From Ahniella affigens (GTDB taxonomy: Bacteria > Pseudomonadota > Gammaproteobacteria > Xanthomonadales > Ahniellaceae), in contig NZ_CP027860.1 in the NCBI RefSeq assembly GCF_003015185.1, positions 2,914,001 to 2,978,000 on the forward strand: 64,000 nt of DNA, given 5' to 3'. The notes under the pieces were generated by a model. That model was given only the letters and a program-made list of their open reading frames with translations, ran no database searches and was not told where the DNA came from. Of the stretch, positions 19,169 through 29,318 are shown in pieces. How positions within the stretch are numbered: the stretch's first letter is position 1; each line of letters starts with the position of its first letter. Made by a program: the position numbers and the translations under genes.

Positions 19169-22100
19169 CTGGCACGACACCAAACGTCGGCGCGATTGCT
19201 GCGGTGAATACGCGACAGGTGAGCCCGCTGCTGCCGAGCGTGCCGGCGGCGTTTGCCACCGCGTCAGTTGCCACGCCGCCGCCCACGGTTGCCGTGACCG
19301 TTCCGGCCGTTGCGCCAGTCGCGCCTGTTGCCGCGCTTGCCAATGCGTCAGCGCATGCAGCGCCGCCTGTTGTGGCGTCCCCTCGCGTCGATCTGAAGCA
19401 GGTGCTGCTGACGGTCGTCAGTGACAAGACCGGTTATCCGTACGAGATGCTGAAGCTCGACATGGATCTCGAAAGCGATCTCGGCATCGATTCGATCAAG
19501 CGCGTCGAGATTCTTGCCGCGCTCGAAGATCAGGCCGGCTCGACCACGCGCCCGGATCGGCAGCGGCTGTCTGGCATGCAAACGCTGGCGCAGATCGTTG
19601 CTGAGTTTGAAGCGCTTGCGGGCCCGACGGCACTGCCCGCAGCGCATTCGAGCACAGCGACAATGACCATTGCGGGCGCTGCTCCCGTCGCGGCTGCAGC
19701 CAGTGCCCCAACACCCGCCGCCGCTGACTCCGCCCGGCAGACCGTACTCCAGGTCGTTGCCGACAAAACGGGTTACCCCGTCGACATGTTGCAACCGAGC
19801 ATGGACTTGGAAGGCGACCTGGGCATCGACTCGATCAAGCGCGTCGAAATTTTGGCGGCGATCGAAGAACGTGCGCCAGCCCTTGCCGGAGCCGACCGTG
19901 CGCGCCTCTCGAGCATGCATACACTGGCCGAGATCATTGGCTATCTCGATGAACTTTCGCCCGCAGCACCATCAGCCAGCGCGGCGCCGGTCATCGCACC
20001 AGCCCAAACCACAAGCGGCGAGCCGCCCAGCAAGGTGTTGCTGCAAGTCGTCGCCGACAAAACCGGTTACCCGGCCGACATGCTGCATCTCGACATGGAT
20101 CTCGAAGGCGATTTGGGCGTCGATTCCATCAAGCGCGTCGAGATTCTGGCGGCATTCGAGGAACGGCTGCCAAGTCTCGCCCAGGTTGATCGACAACAGC
20201 TCTCCAGTCTGCGCACGTTGAAAGAAATCGCGGCACTACTGCCTGATGTCGCGAGCACTGCGGCCCCATCAGTGGCGCAGGCCGCGCCGGCAGCCCCCGC
20301 CGTCGCAGTCGCACCAAGCAAGTCGCCCACCGCGCCGACGGTGACCGTTGCCGATCTGAGCCACACCGGCTTCACGATTCCAAACAGTTTGGGCCGCTAC
20401 GCGCTCACCAAGGTGCCCGCAACGGCAACTGGGATGGCTTTGCCTGGCTTGTTCGCCGGACCAATTCATGTCGTCGGCGAGCCCGCCGTTGCTGAGGCGC
20501 TGACGGTGCTGCTTCGCACGATGGGCATTCAGGCCACCAACACCGAGCCGACGCCCTCGGCCGCGGGCCTGATCGATCTGAGTGGCCTCCTGCCAATCAG
20601 CAGTGTGGAACAGGCCATGGCGATTCAAGCTGCGAGCTTTGCGCGGGCACGCGTGATCGCCGCGCATCACGCCGAACACGGTGGGGTATACGTCACCGTG
20701 CAAGATACAGGCGGCAGCTTTGGCCTCAACGGTCAAAGCCAGGAACGCGCGTGGTTGTCGGGCTTCCCCGCATTGGTCAAAACCGCCGCGCTGGAATGGC
20801 CGCGTGCTCATTTGCGCGCCATTGATCTGGAGTGCGGTCAGCGCGCGATTGGTGCGATTGCCGAAGCGATTGCACAAGAACTGTTGCAAGGCGGCGGCGA
20901 AATCGAAGTCGGCCTCAACACCCAGGGCGAGCGCTGCACGCTCCGATCCGTACTGAAGCCCGTGCGCCCCAGCATGAGCGTGCTGAACAGCGGTGACGTG
21001 GTGCTCGTGTCCGGTGGCGCCCGCGGCGTGACGGCCGCCTGCATCGAAGCCTGGGCCCGCACCCAGAAACTCAAATTCGTGCTGCTCGGCCGCACGGCGC
21101 TGAGCCCCGAGCCCGCCAGTTGCGCCCAGGCCGCCGACGAAACGGGAATCAAGCGCGCCCTGCTGGCCGAGGCCATGGCGGCGCGCGAATCGATCACTCC
21201 GAGCGAACTCAATGCGCGCGTGCGCCAAGTGCTTGCAAATCGCGAAGTACGGAACACGTTGTCAGCCATCCAATCCGCTGGGGCCGAAGCGCACTACTTG
21301 CCGGTCGACGTCAACAACGCCGCGCTGCTGCAACAGGCGCTGCAGCGAGTGCGCACGGCGCTCGGCCCGATCGCGGGCCTGGTGCATGCGGCCGGTGTGC
21401 TCGCCGACAAGCGCATTGCCGACAAAACCGATGCTCAGTTCGATGCCGTATTCGGCACGAAGGTCCTGGGCCTCGCGGCGCTGTTGCAAGCAACTGCCGA
21501 CGACCCGCTGAAACTCCTTGCCGTGTTCTCGTCGGTGTCCGCCCGTTGCGGCAATACCGGCCAGGCCGATTACGCGATGGCCAACGAAGTGATCGCCAAA
21601 GTGGCGAGAACCGAAGCCCGGCGGCGTCCGGGTCTGCGCGTGAAGTCATTTGGCTGGGGCCCTTGGGAAGGCGGCATGGTCACGCCGCATCTGAAAGCGC
21701 GCTTTGCCGAGCTTGGCGTGCCAATGATCCCGCTCGCTATTGGCGCGCAGATGTTTGTCGATGAACTGCGCGACGCCCGCGTTGACGATGTCGAGTTGGT
21801 GCTCGGTGGCGAGCCGCGGCCAGAAGCGCTGCTGGCAGATGGCGCGGATGCGCGCGTCGCCGCGGTCGAAGTCTCGGTGAATCAAGACAGCCATCGCTAT
21901 CTGGAAGGTCATGCCGTGGACGGTCAACCGGTCCTGCCGGCGGTGCTCGTTGCCGAGTGGTTTGCCCGTGCGGCGGCGAGCCTGCGCCCTGGTCTGAAGC
22001 TGCAATCGCTCCACGACCTGAAGGTGCTGAAGGGCGTGCGCCTGGATCGCTTCGAGAACGGCGGTCAACGATTCCGGGTCGAAGCACGCCCGCTCTCCGA

Positions 22101-22662
22101 TCGCCAGGGCACGAGCTTTGATATGCGCCTCATCGACCAGCAAGGGCAACTGCGCTACAGCGCCCGGGTCGAACTCGGCGAGAACGCTCAGCGACCGGGC
22201 AAGGGCTTGCCGGAATTGCAGACAGAGGCCTGGCACGGTGCGCCGCTCTACGACCAGTTGTTGTTTCATCGCGGCTCGTTCGAGCTGATCAATGCAATTG
22301 ATGGGGTGTCCGATGACGGCTTGCTCGCGACGCTCACCGGCATTTCGGCAGCAGGCTGGCAGGCCGAACCCTGGCAGTTCGATGTGGCCGCGCTCGATGC
22401 CGGATTACAGGCTGCCGTGCTGATGGGCCACCGCATGCTCGGGGTACCGAATCTGCCGATGGCCATCGCCGAACTGCGCCACTATGGCGAGCTCCCGGCA
22501 CCAGGCCCGCTGCGCGCGGCCGCCGTGCGGAAGAAACACGGCAGCAGCGAAATGACAACAGACATTGTGCTGATCGATAGCCAGGGCCGTCGCATCGCCG
22601 AACTACTCGGCGTGCAGAACGTCGCGCTGCCGCGCGGCCAGTGGTCAGACCGCGCCGCCTGA
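19024..22662 (+). CDS. pfaA: Pfa synthase subunit pfa2, C-terminal part: 3x ACP-KR-DH
   Basis: Continuation of Pfa2. It starts in a helical segment (SAEWLRVFLETQQQTAEAHA), then carries three tandem acyl carrier domains with the DSIKRVEIL phosphopantetheine motif; the modified serines are encoded at 19492, 19831 and 20125. The KR follows with LVSGGARGVTAA (NADPH loop), GLVHAAGVLADK, SSVSARCGNTGQADYAMAN (catalytic Ser and Tyr) and FGWGPWEGGMV. The C-terminal dehydratase is of the PKS type: YLEGHAVDGQPVLPAVLV supplies the HxxxGxxxxP motif. The GTG at 19024 is only the first possible start after the frame change and is probably not used. Three ACPs is at the low end for Pfa synthases (commonly 4-9). 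The next gene starts 14 bases after the stop. Confidence 0.88.
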   Translation: MSAEWLRVFLETQQQTAEAHAAFQQAMADSHQAYLRVAETALLGISGLTGTTPNVGAIAAVNTRQVSPLLPSVPAAFATASVATPPPTVAVTVPAVAPVAPVAALANASAHAAPPVVASPRVDLKQVLLTVVSDKTGYPYEMLKLDMDLESDLGIDSIKRVEILAALEDQAGSTTRPDRQRLSGMQTLAQIVAEFEALAGPTALPAAHSSTATMTIAGAAPVAAAASAPTPAAADSARQTVLQVVADKTGYPVDMLQPSMDLEGDLGIDSIKRVEILAAIEERAPALAGADRARLSSMHTLAEIIGYLDELSPAAPSASAAPVIAPAQTTSGEPPSKVLLQVVADKTGYPADMLHLDMDLEGDLGVDSIKRVEILAAFEERLPSLAQVDRQQLSSLRTLKEIAALLPDVASTAAPSVAQAAPAAPAVAVAPSKSPTAPTVTVADLSHTGFTIPNSLGRYALTKVPATATGMALPGLFAGPIHVVGEPAVAEALTVLLRTMGIQATNTEPTPSAAGLIDLSGLLPISSVEQAMAIQAASFARARVIAAHHAEHGGVYVTVQDTGGSFGLNGQSQERAWLSGFPALVKTAALEWPRAHLRAIDLECGQRAIGAIAEAIAQELLQGGGEIEVGLNTQGERCTLRSVLKPVRPSMSVLNSGDVVLVSGGARGVTAACIEAWARTQKLKFVLLGRTALSPEPASCAQAADETGIKRALLAEAMAARESITPSELNARVRQVLANREVRNTLSAIQSAGAEAHYLPVDVNNAALLQQALQRVRTALGPIAGLVHAAGVLADKRIADKTDAQFDAVFGTKVLGLAALLQATADDPLKLLAVFSSVSARCGNTGQADYAMANEVIAKVARTEARRRPGLRVKSFGWGPWEGGMVTPHLKARFAELGVPMIPLAIGAQMFVDELRDARVDDVELVLGGEPRPEALLADGADARVAAVEVSVNQDSHRYLEGHAVDGQPVLPAVLVAEWFARAAASLRPGLKLQSLHDLKVLKGVRLDRFENGGQRFRVEARPLSDRQGTSFDMRLIDQQGQLRYSARVELGENAQRPGKGLPELQTEAWHGAPLYDQLLFHRGSFELINAIDGVSDDGLLATLTGISAAGWQAEPWQFDVAALDAGLQAAVLMGHRMLGVPNLPMAIAELRHYGELPAPGPLRAAAVRKKHGSSEMTTDIVLIDSQGRRIAELLGVQNVALPRGQWSDRAA

Positions 22663-22676
22663 ATCCGCAATCGTTC

Positions 22677-25600
22677 ATGAGCCCGAAACCCGCTGTGTTT
22701 GCTCCCATTGCCATTGTCGGACACGCGTGCGTGCTGCCCGGCGCGCTCAGCCCGGACGCGTTGTGGGCAGCCGTCGTCGCCAAGGCTGATCTGACCTGCG
22801 ACGTTCCTGTTGCCGACTGGCGCATGCCGAACGACAGTGTGCTGCTAACGCCCGGCATGCAGGACGCCGATCGCTGTCAGCACAGCCGTGCGGGCCGCGT
22901 CCAGGGTTTTGCCGACGTGTGGAATCCGGAAGGGTTTGCGGTGCCTGCAGCCACGCTGCAACGCCAGGACCCAATGCTGCATTGGCTCCTGCATTCCGCG
23001 CGCGAAGCCCTGCGCAACGTGCCGGGCACACGCCAGCGTGTCGGCGCGGTGCTCGGCAATCTGGGCTTCCCGACTGCCTCGATGGCGCGCTTTGCCGAAA
23101 ACGTCTGGACCGATGCGGCGCAATCCGAGCCGAGCCACCGTTACATGAGTGGCGGCACGGCCGCGTGGTTTGCGCGTGCCCTGCAATTGGATCAAGGCGC
23201 GTTCTGTCTGGATGCGGCGTGCGCCAGCTCGCTGTATGCCTTGAAGCTCGCGTGCGACCGTTTGCATGATGGCCGCGCCGATCTCATGCTCGCCGGTGCC
23301 GTGCAAGGCGCCGACGATCTGTTCCTGCACGTGGGGTTCAGTGCACTCAAAGCGTTGAGCCCGAGTGGTCAATCGCGCCCGTTTCATCGTGACGCCGACG
23401 GCCTGATCCCCGCTGAGGGTGCTGCGGTGTTTGCGTTGAAACGTCTGGCCGACGCGGTTCGCGATGGCGACACGATTCACGGGGTCATTCGCGGCATTGG
23501 GCTTTGCAACGACGGCAAAGGCCGTGGCTTGCTGGTGCCCGATCAATCCGGGCAGGAGCGCTGCCTCCGTCTTGCGTATGCGAGCGCCGATCTCAACCCG
23601 AGCGACGTCAGTCTGCTCGAATGCCATGCGACGGGTACCAGTGTCGGCGACGCGACGGAATTGAGAAGCGCCGCTGCTGTGTTTGGTGACCACGCTGGGT
23701 TACCGATCGGCTCGTTGAAATCCAACCTGGGTCATTTGATTACCGCAGCCGGTGGCGCGGGTCTGATCAAGGTGCTGATGGCCATGCGTCACCAGATGCG
23801 GCCGCCCACGCGTTTCGATGGCGCGCTGAATCCGGCATTGCCGGGCCTGCCGTTTCGCGTGTTGACCGAGACCGAAGCGTGGCCCAGTGACGGCCCGCGA
23901 ATCGCTGCCGTATCGGCCTTCGGCTTCGGCGGCAACAACGCGCACCTGATTGTCAGCGAGTTTGCGCCCGAACTGCTGCAGGCGCCGGTCACCACAACGC
24001 CAACGCCCGCCCGCTTCGCGCTGGTCGGTGTGGGATTGCTCGACGGCGAATATCCCGATTGGGCAAGCTTTGCGAGCGCCGCTCCCGCAACGAACGGCGA
24101 GAACGGCGCGTCGTCGCCCGGTGCAATGCCGCCGTTCGACCTCGAACTGAGTGGCTTGCGTTTACCGCCGAATGACCTGAATCGTTGCCTGCCGCAGCAA
24201 CTGGCGCTGTTCAATGTGCTGCGTCAGGCTTGGCACGGCCAGTCTGAGGCGTTGCCGTCACGGACTGCCGTGATCATCGGCATGGAGCCGGATCCAAACG
24301 TGGCCCGCTACGGCCTGCGTTGGCGTCTTGCCAATCAATTCAGCGGCGCTGCACTGACCGAAGCGCGTGATGCCGTCGTGCCGGCGCTCGACGCCGCCGC
24401 CGTGCTCGGCACCATGCCGAACATTCCCGCCAATCGTCTGTCCTCGCAATTCGACCTCATGGGTCCGTCGTTCACGGTGCAGGCACTTGCCGACTCCGGA
24501 TTGCAGGCACTGAGTCTGGCGCTCGATGCGCTCACCCATCACGATGTCGACCTGGCACTCGTCGGCGTATCGGAATTCGCGGCCGACGACGTGGACGCAG
24601 CGGCCAGCGGCCGCCCGGGCAGTGACGGCGCGATCATGCTTGCGATCAAACGCTGGGACGACGCGTCGCGCGAGCACGACCGCATCATTGCCGAGATGGT
24701 GCTGGACCCAAACACCAATGCCCCGCGCGCACTGGACCCGAGTCCAGAGCAGGTACCAAGCCTTGGCGCCGCTGCGGGACTGCACGCATTGCTCGCACCA
24801 CTGCGGGCGGCCAATCGCAATCTAAGTGTTGCTGGCGAGCCTGCTCTCGGTGATTCGGCGCACCGTTCGCGCGTGTTGCCAGACGGTCGCACCCTGCGCC
24901 TTCTGTCACCCTCGGAGCGCCGACGCATCGACACACCCGTGCCCGGCCTGCACCTATACAGCGGCGCCAACCGCCAGCACGTATTAGCTGCGCTGCGGGC
25001 CAGACAGACGAGCGACGTCGGCCCGGCCCGTCTCGTGATTCTGGCTGACGCAAGCGATTACGAGGCGCAGCATCAACGCGCCGAGGCCATGCTGGAACAG
25101 GGCCTGCCGAACACGGCCACGTTGATCTATCGCGAGCAACCCATTGCAGGTGACGTCGCCTTTGTGTTCACCGGCGCCGGTGCGTCTTACGCCGACATGG
25201 GTCGCGCGTTGCTGGCTGACCTGCCGGAACTGACCAATGCACTGCGCCGCGAATCGCCCCGGTTGCTTGAGGGCTTGCGCCGAGCGTGGGAACCTGATTT
25301 CGAGCAGGCCGATCCGAGCACGCAGTTGCTGGCGGCATCAGCACTGTCGCAGTGTCATCTGCGCCTCAGCGAGGACATTCTCGGATTGCGCGCCGACGCC
25401 TGGCTCGGTTATTCGTCAGGCGAGACCAATGCGTTGTTTGCGTCTGGCATCTGGCACCAACCCGATGCGCTGATGGCCGACATGGACGCCAGCGGCTTAA
25501 TGCAGACGACGCTCGCTGGCGAGTTCCGGACGCTGCAAACGCTATGGCCCGAATCGCTTGGGTTCGCCACGTGGACCGTCCTGGCACCGCTCGCCGAAGT

Positions 25601-28600
25601 GCAGGAGCGTCTGCAAGCGTTTCCGCGCGTCCGCTTGTGCATTGTGGACAGCGCCGAGCAATGCCTGATTGCAGGTGATCGCGAACAATGCGAGCACCTG
25701 GTTCAGGCGATCGGACGCACACGCTGTTTGCCACTGTCGTATTCGATGATCGTGCACATGCCCGAAGTGCGTGCCGAAGCCGAAGCGTGGTACCGCCTGC
25801 ATGCCCGCACGGCGCACCCCATTCGTCACGGCCGCATCTATTCCAGCGCTTGGGCCAAGGCCTACGAGCCGAGCGAGTCGGCTTGCGCGCAGGCGATTCT
25901 CGATCAGGCCATCGATACTCTGGATATCCGGCGGGTCATCGAACAAGCCTGGCAGGACGGCGTGCGCTTGTTCGTCGAGCACGGTCCAGGCAGCAGCTTT
26001 TCACGCGCCATCCGCGCCCAACTCGGCGAGCGCGATGCGGTGATCGTGAGTCTGGACCGGAAGGGTCAGGGTCTCTCCGGGCTGTGGCAAGTTGTCGCGC
26101 AGCTCCGCTCGGCCGGATTCGCGGTCGATCTCGCTGCGATCACACGTCGGCTTGGGATCTACGATCAAGTGCCAGCCCCCACGCGCCCGTATCGCGTGCA
26201 ACCGCATTGGCCGAACGTGCGACGCCCTACCAATCGTCAGCCACTCGCACTCGAAGCAGCCCCCAAACTAAGCGATCCGTTCATGAAACCGGCGCCCGCC
26301 CTGCCACCGTCCAGTCTGCCACCCGTGGTCTGGCGCAGCACCCGGCCCAACGCGGCCGCAGTCGACGTCGACACGCCCGTGGTCCCAGCCGTGCGTGCGC
26401 CAGTGGCCACCGCTATGCGCGTTGCGGCGGTGCCCGCCGCGATCACGCAAGTGGCCCCCGCGTCGTCCGCGACAACACCAGCTGCTGCAATCGCACCAAC
26501 GCCGCCAACCGTAACCGTGGCCACCGCGCATGCCGGAGTCGTTGCACCAACGCCCATCGCACCGCCCGAGACCGCGAGCGCGTTGCCCGCAGCGGCGCTG
26601 CAACATCAATTGCAGCAGCTGACATCTTTGCAACAGCAATATCTCGCGCACCAGTTGGCCGCGCACCAGCGGTTTCTGGCCATTCGCGAACAGGCTGTCC
26701 GCGTGCTGCTGGCCTCGGGTGCACAAGCACAAGATTTCCAAGGCCAGGTTGCGCACACCGCTTTCGACCCACCAACGCCGGGTGTCGCGCCAACGCCGAT
26801 CGTCGCCCAAACCGCGCCGCGTTCCGAACCAAGCGTCAACGTGAGCACCGTTCCTGAGGCCCCACCTGCCCCGGTGTTGCGCCCGGAGCCGCGCCCTGCC
26901 CCCGCGTCAATCGCGGTGCAGACTGCAACGATTCCAGCGCTCGCGCCCCCGACCGGTCCAACGTTCAGTCGCGAGCAACTCGAAGTGCACGCCGATGGCG
27001 CGATATCGCGCATCTTTGGACCGGCGTTTACGGGTCAGGATCACTACCTCCGACAGGTGCGGATGCCAAAGCCGCCGCTGCTGTTGGCGGACCGTGTCGT
27101 GGGCCTCGACGCCGAACCCATGGCGCTCGGCAAAGGCCGGATCTGGACCGAAACCGATGTCGGCTCGCAAACTTGGTATCTGCACCACGAACACATGCCG
27201 GCAGGCGTGATGATCGAAGCCGGTCAGGCCGACCTCATGCTGATCTCCTGGGCAGGCATCGACAGCGTCAATCGCGGCGAGCGCGTGTACCGCCTGCTCG
27301 GTTGCGAACTCACCTACCATGGCGATTTACCTAAGCGCGGCGATACGCTGCGCTTTCAAATCGACCTCGATGGCCACGCTGCGCAAGGCGACGTGCGCCT
27401 GATGTTTTTCCACTACGACTGCTACAACGGTGCACGCCCGCAGTTGTCGGTGCGGCAAGGTCAGGCTGGCTTCTTTACCGATCAAGAGCTTGCTGATTCG
27501 GCTGGCTGTTTGTGGCGGGCGGAAGACCAGGACATTCGCGCCGACGCACGCGTGGACGCGCCGCTCGTCACCGCGATTCCGGAACGATACGAGCGCGCCG
27601 CACTCGATGCCTTTGCGGCCGGCGATCTGGTGCGGTGCTTTGGCCCCGACTTCGGCTTCACCCGAACCCATACGCGCACGCCAACCTTTGCTGCGGGCGA
27701 CTTGCTGCTGTTCGATCGCGTCACGTCCCTCAGCAGCCATGGCGGACCGTGGCAACGCGGCTACTTGCGCGCTGAGCTTGATATCCATCCCGATCAGTGG
27801 TTCTTCGACGGTCATTTCAAGAACGACCCATGCATGCCAGGCACGCTGATGTTCGATGCCTGCCTGGGCGCCATGGCGTTTTATCTGGCGGCAATGGGCT
27901 ACACGCTAAAGCGCGACGGCTGGCGGTTCCAGCCGGTTCCCGAAGTGCCCTACAAGCTGCAGTGCCGCGGCCAGGTCACCCCGCGTTCGCGGCAGCTGGT
28001 CACCGAGATTTTTGTCGAAGAGCGCCACGACGGCCCGATCCCGACGCTGTATGCCGATCTCCTGTGCACTGTCGATGGCCTGAAAGCATTCCACGCGCGC
28101 CGCGTGGGATTGCAATTAGTGCCGGCTTGGCCGATGGCCTACGAGGCCAGCATTCCGCCAATTGAAGCAACGCGTCCGGTGGCAACGGTTGACGGATTCC
28201 GCTTTGATCAACGCGCGCTGCTTGCGTGTGCCGATGGGCGACCGAGCGAGGCGTTTGGTCCGATGTATCGCCGCTTTGATGGCGTGCAACGCGTCGCCCG
28301 CTTGCCGAGCCCGCCGTATCACTTCATCAGCCGCATCGCCGAAATCGATGGCCCGATCGGCGTGATGAAAGCCGGCGCTAGGGTGCTGGCCGAGTACGAT
28401 GTGCCGGCTGAGGCTTGGTACTTCTCGGACAACCACGGCGTGATGCCCTTCTCCGTGTTACTGGAAGCCGCACTGCAACCGTGTGGCTGGCTCTCCAGCT
28501 ATGTCGGCTCTGCGTTGACGCAGGAGATCGAACTGGGCTTCCGCAATCTCGATGGTGACGGCACGATCTTTGCCGAGATTCACCCAGGCAGTGGCACGCT

Positions 28601-29318
28601 CAAAACCGAGGTCTGTCTGACCGACGTATCGGCCAGCGGCGGCATGATCATCGAGAGCTTCGAGGTCCACTGCTGGCTCGGCGCCCAAGACATCTATCGC
28701 CTCAAGACGGTCTTCGGTTTCTTTCCCGAAGCGGCGCTCGCCAATCAGGCCGGATTGCCAGCGAATCCAATGCATCAGCAACTGCGTGTCGAGGCGACCC
28801 CCGCCGCGATCGAAGTCGCGTCAGCGGACGCGGCCAGTCGTCTGAAACTCGCCAAGCACATGTTGCAGATGATCGACCGGATCGAAGGCTATTGGCCGAC
28901 CGGTGGCAAGGCCGGGCTCGGCGCCGCGCGCGCCGTCAAAGACATCGATCCGGGCGAGTGGTTCTTCAAGGCGCATTTCTTTCAGGACCCGGTGCAACCG
29001 GGCTCGCTGGGCCTTGAGGCGATGGTGCAGACGCTCGCCTATGTGATGCTCGAACAGGGCATGGCCGACGGGATCGAGTCGCCACGCTTTGAGACCATCG
29101 CGACCGGCTTCCCGCATCGCTGGAAGTATCGGGGCCAAGTCTTGCCCAAGCATCGGATCGTGCAGACCACGCTCGAAGTCATCGAGCGCGGTCGTGACCA
29201 GCGCGGGCCGTTCGCGATTGCTGAGGCGAGCCTGTGGGTCGATGGTCAACGCATCTACGAGGCCAGCGGTCTGGGTCTTCGCATTGTCAGCGCAGCGAGC
29301 ACCGGCAACCCATGCTGA
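22677..29318 (+). CDS. pfaC: Pfa synthase subunit pfa3: KS-CLF-AT-(DH hotdog)x4
   Basis: 2213 aa. Domain order: KS with C182 (DAACASSLYAL), H317 (ECHATGT) and H353 (KSNLGHLITA); a chain-length-factor-like KS whose active Cys is Ala605 (VQALADSGLQAL); an AT with S913 (GYSSGE) and H1027 (MIVHMPE); an Ala/Pro linker with a Gln-rich helix (near 1310-1350); then four hotdog folds forming two FabA-like dehydratases. Hotdog landmarks: HMPAGVMIEAGQADLML (near 1505), GHFKNDPCMPGTLMFDA (H1713), NHGVMPFSVLLEAALQ (H1920) and AHFFQDPVQPGSLGLEAM (H2100). There is no acyltransferase (AGPAT) domain at the C-terminus, unlike myxobacterial Pfa3. The AT fused between CLF and DH corresponds to marine PfaB. ATG 22677 chosen; a GTG at 22641 overlapping pfa2 is possible. 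Its stop overlaps the next ATG (ATGCTGA). Confidence 0.93.
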   Translation: MSPKPAVFAPIAIVGHACVLPGALSPDALWAAVVAKADLTCDVPVADWRMPNDSVLLTPGMQDADRCQHSRAGRVQGFADVWNPEGFAVPAATLQRQDPMLHWLLHSAREALRNVPGTRQRVGAVLGNLGFPTASMARFAENVWTDAAQSEPSHRYMSGGTAAWFARALQLDQGAFCLDAACASSLYALKLACDRLHDGRADLMLAGAVQGADDLFLHVGFSALKALSPSGQSRPFHRDADGLIPAEGAAVFALKRLADAVRDGDTIHGVIRGIGLCNDGKGRGLLVPDQSGQERCLRLAYASADLNPSDVSLLECHATGTSVGDATELRSAAAVFGDHAGLPIGSLKSNLGHLITAAGGAGLIKVLMAMRHQMRPPTRFDGALNPALPGLPFRVLTETEAWPSDGPRIAAVSAFGFGGNNAHLIVSEFAPELLQAPVTTTPTPARFALVGVGLLDGEYPDWASFASAAPATNGENGASSPGAMPPFDLELSGLRLPPNDLNRCLPQQLALFNVLRQAWHGQSEALPSRTAVIIGMEPDPNVARYGLRWRLANQFSGAALTEARDAVVPALDAAAVLGTMPNIPANRLSSQFDLMGPSFTVQALADSGLQALSLALDALTHHDVDLALVGVSEFAADDVDAAASGRPGSDGAIMLAIKRWDDASREHDRIIAEMVLDPNTNAPRALDPSPEQVPSLGAAAGLHALLAPLRAANRNLSVAGEPALGDSAHRSRVLPDGRTLRLLSPSERRRIDTPVPGLHLYSGANRQHVLAALRARQTSDVGPARLVILADASDYEAQHQRAEAMLEQGLPNTATLIYREQPIAGDVAFVFTGAGASYADMGRALLADLPELTNALRRESPRLLEGLRRAWEPDFEQADPSTQLLAASALSQCHLRLSEDILGLRADAWLGYSSGETNALFASGIWHQPDALMADMDASGLMQTTLAGEFRTLQTLWPESLGFATWTVLAPLAEVQERLQAFPRVRLCIVDSAEQCLIAGDREQCEHLVQAIGRTRCLPLSYSMIVHMPEVRAEAEAWYRLHARTAHPIRHGRIYSSAWAKAYEPSESACAQAILDQAIDTLDIRRVIEQAWQDGVRLFVEHGPGSSFSRAIRAQLGERDAVIVSLDRKGQGLSGLWQVVAQLRSAGFAVDLAAITRRLGIYDQVPAPTRPYRVQPHWPNVRRPTNRQPLALEAAPKLSDPFMKPAPALPPSSLPPVVWRSTRPNAAAVDVDTPVVPAVRAPVATAMRVAAVPAAITQVAPASSATTPAAAIAPTPPTVTVATAHAGVVAPTPIAPPETASALPAAALQHQLQQLTSLQQQYLAHQLAAHQRFLAIREQAVRVLLASGAQAQDFQGQVAHTAFDPPTPGVAPTPIVAQTAPRSEPSVNVSTVPEAPPAPVLRPEPRPAPASIAVQTATIPALAPPTGPTFSREQLEVHADGAISRIFGPAFTGQDHYLRQVRMPKPPLLLADRVVGLDAEPMALGKGRIWTETDVGSQTWYLHHEHMPAGVMIEAGQADLMLISWAGIDSVNRGERVYRLLGCELTYHGDLPKRGDTLRFQIDLDGHAAQGDVRLMFFHYDCYNGARPQLSVRQGQAGFFTDQELADSAGCLWRAEDQDIRADARVDAPLVTAIPERYERAALDAFAAGDLVRCFGPDFGFTRTHTRTPTFAAGDLLLFDRVTSLSSHGGPWQRGYLRAELDIHPDQWFFDGHFKNDPCMPGTLMFDACLGAMAFYLAAMGYTLKRDGWRFQPVPEVPYKLQCRGQVTPRSRQLVTEIFVEERHDGPIPTLYADLLCTVDGLKAFHARRVGLQLVPAWPMAYEASIPPIEATRPVATVDGFRFDQRALLACADGRPSEAFGPMYRRFDGVQRVARLPSPPYHFISRIAEIDGPIGVMKAGARVLAEYDVPAEAWYFSDNHGVMPFSVLLEAALQPCGWLSSYVGSALTQEIELGFRNLDGDGTIFAEIHPGSGTLKTEVCLTDVSASGGMIIESFEVHCWLGAQDIYRLKTVFGFFPEAALANQAGLPANPMHQQLRVEATPAAIEVASADAASRLKLAKHMLQMIDRIEGYWPTGGKAGLGAARAVKDIDPGEWFFKAHFFQDPVQPGSLGLEAMVQTLAYVMLEQGMADGIESPRFETIATGFPHRWKYRGQVLPKHRIVQTTLEVIERGRDQRGPFAIAEASLWVDGQRIYEASGLGLRIVSAASTGNPC

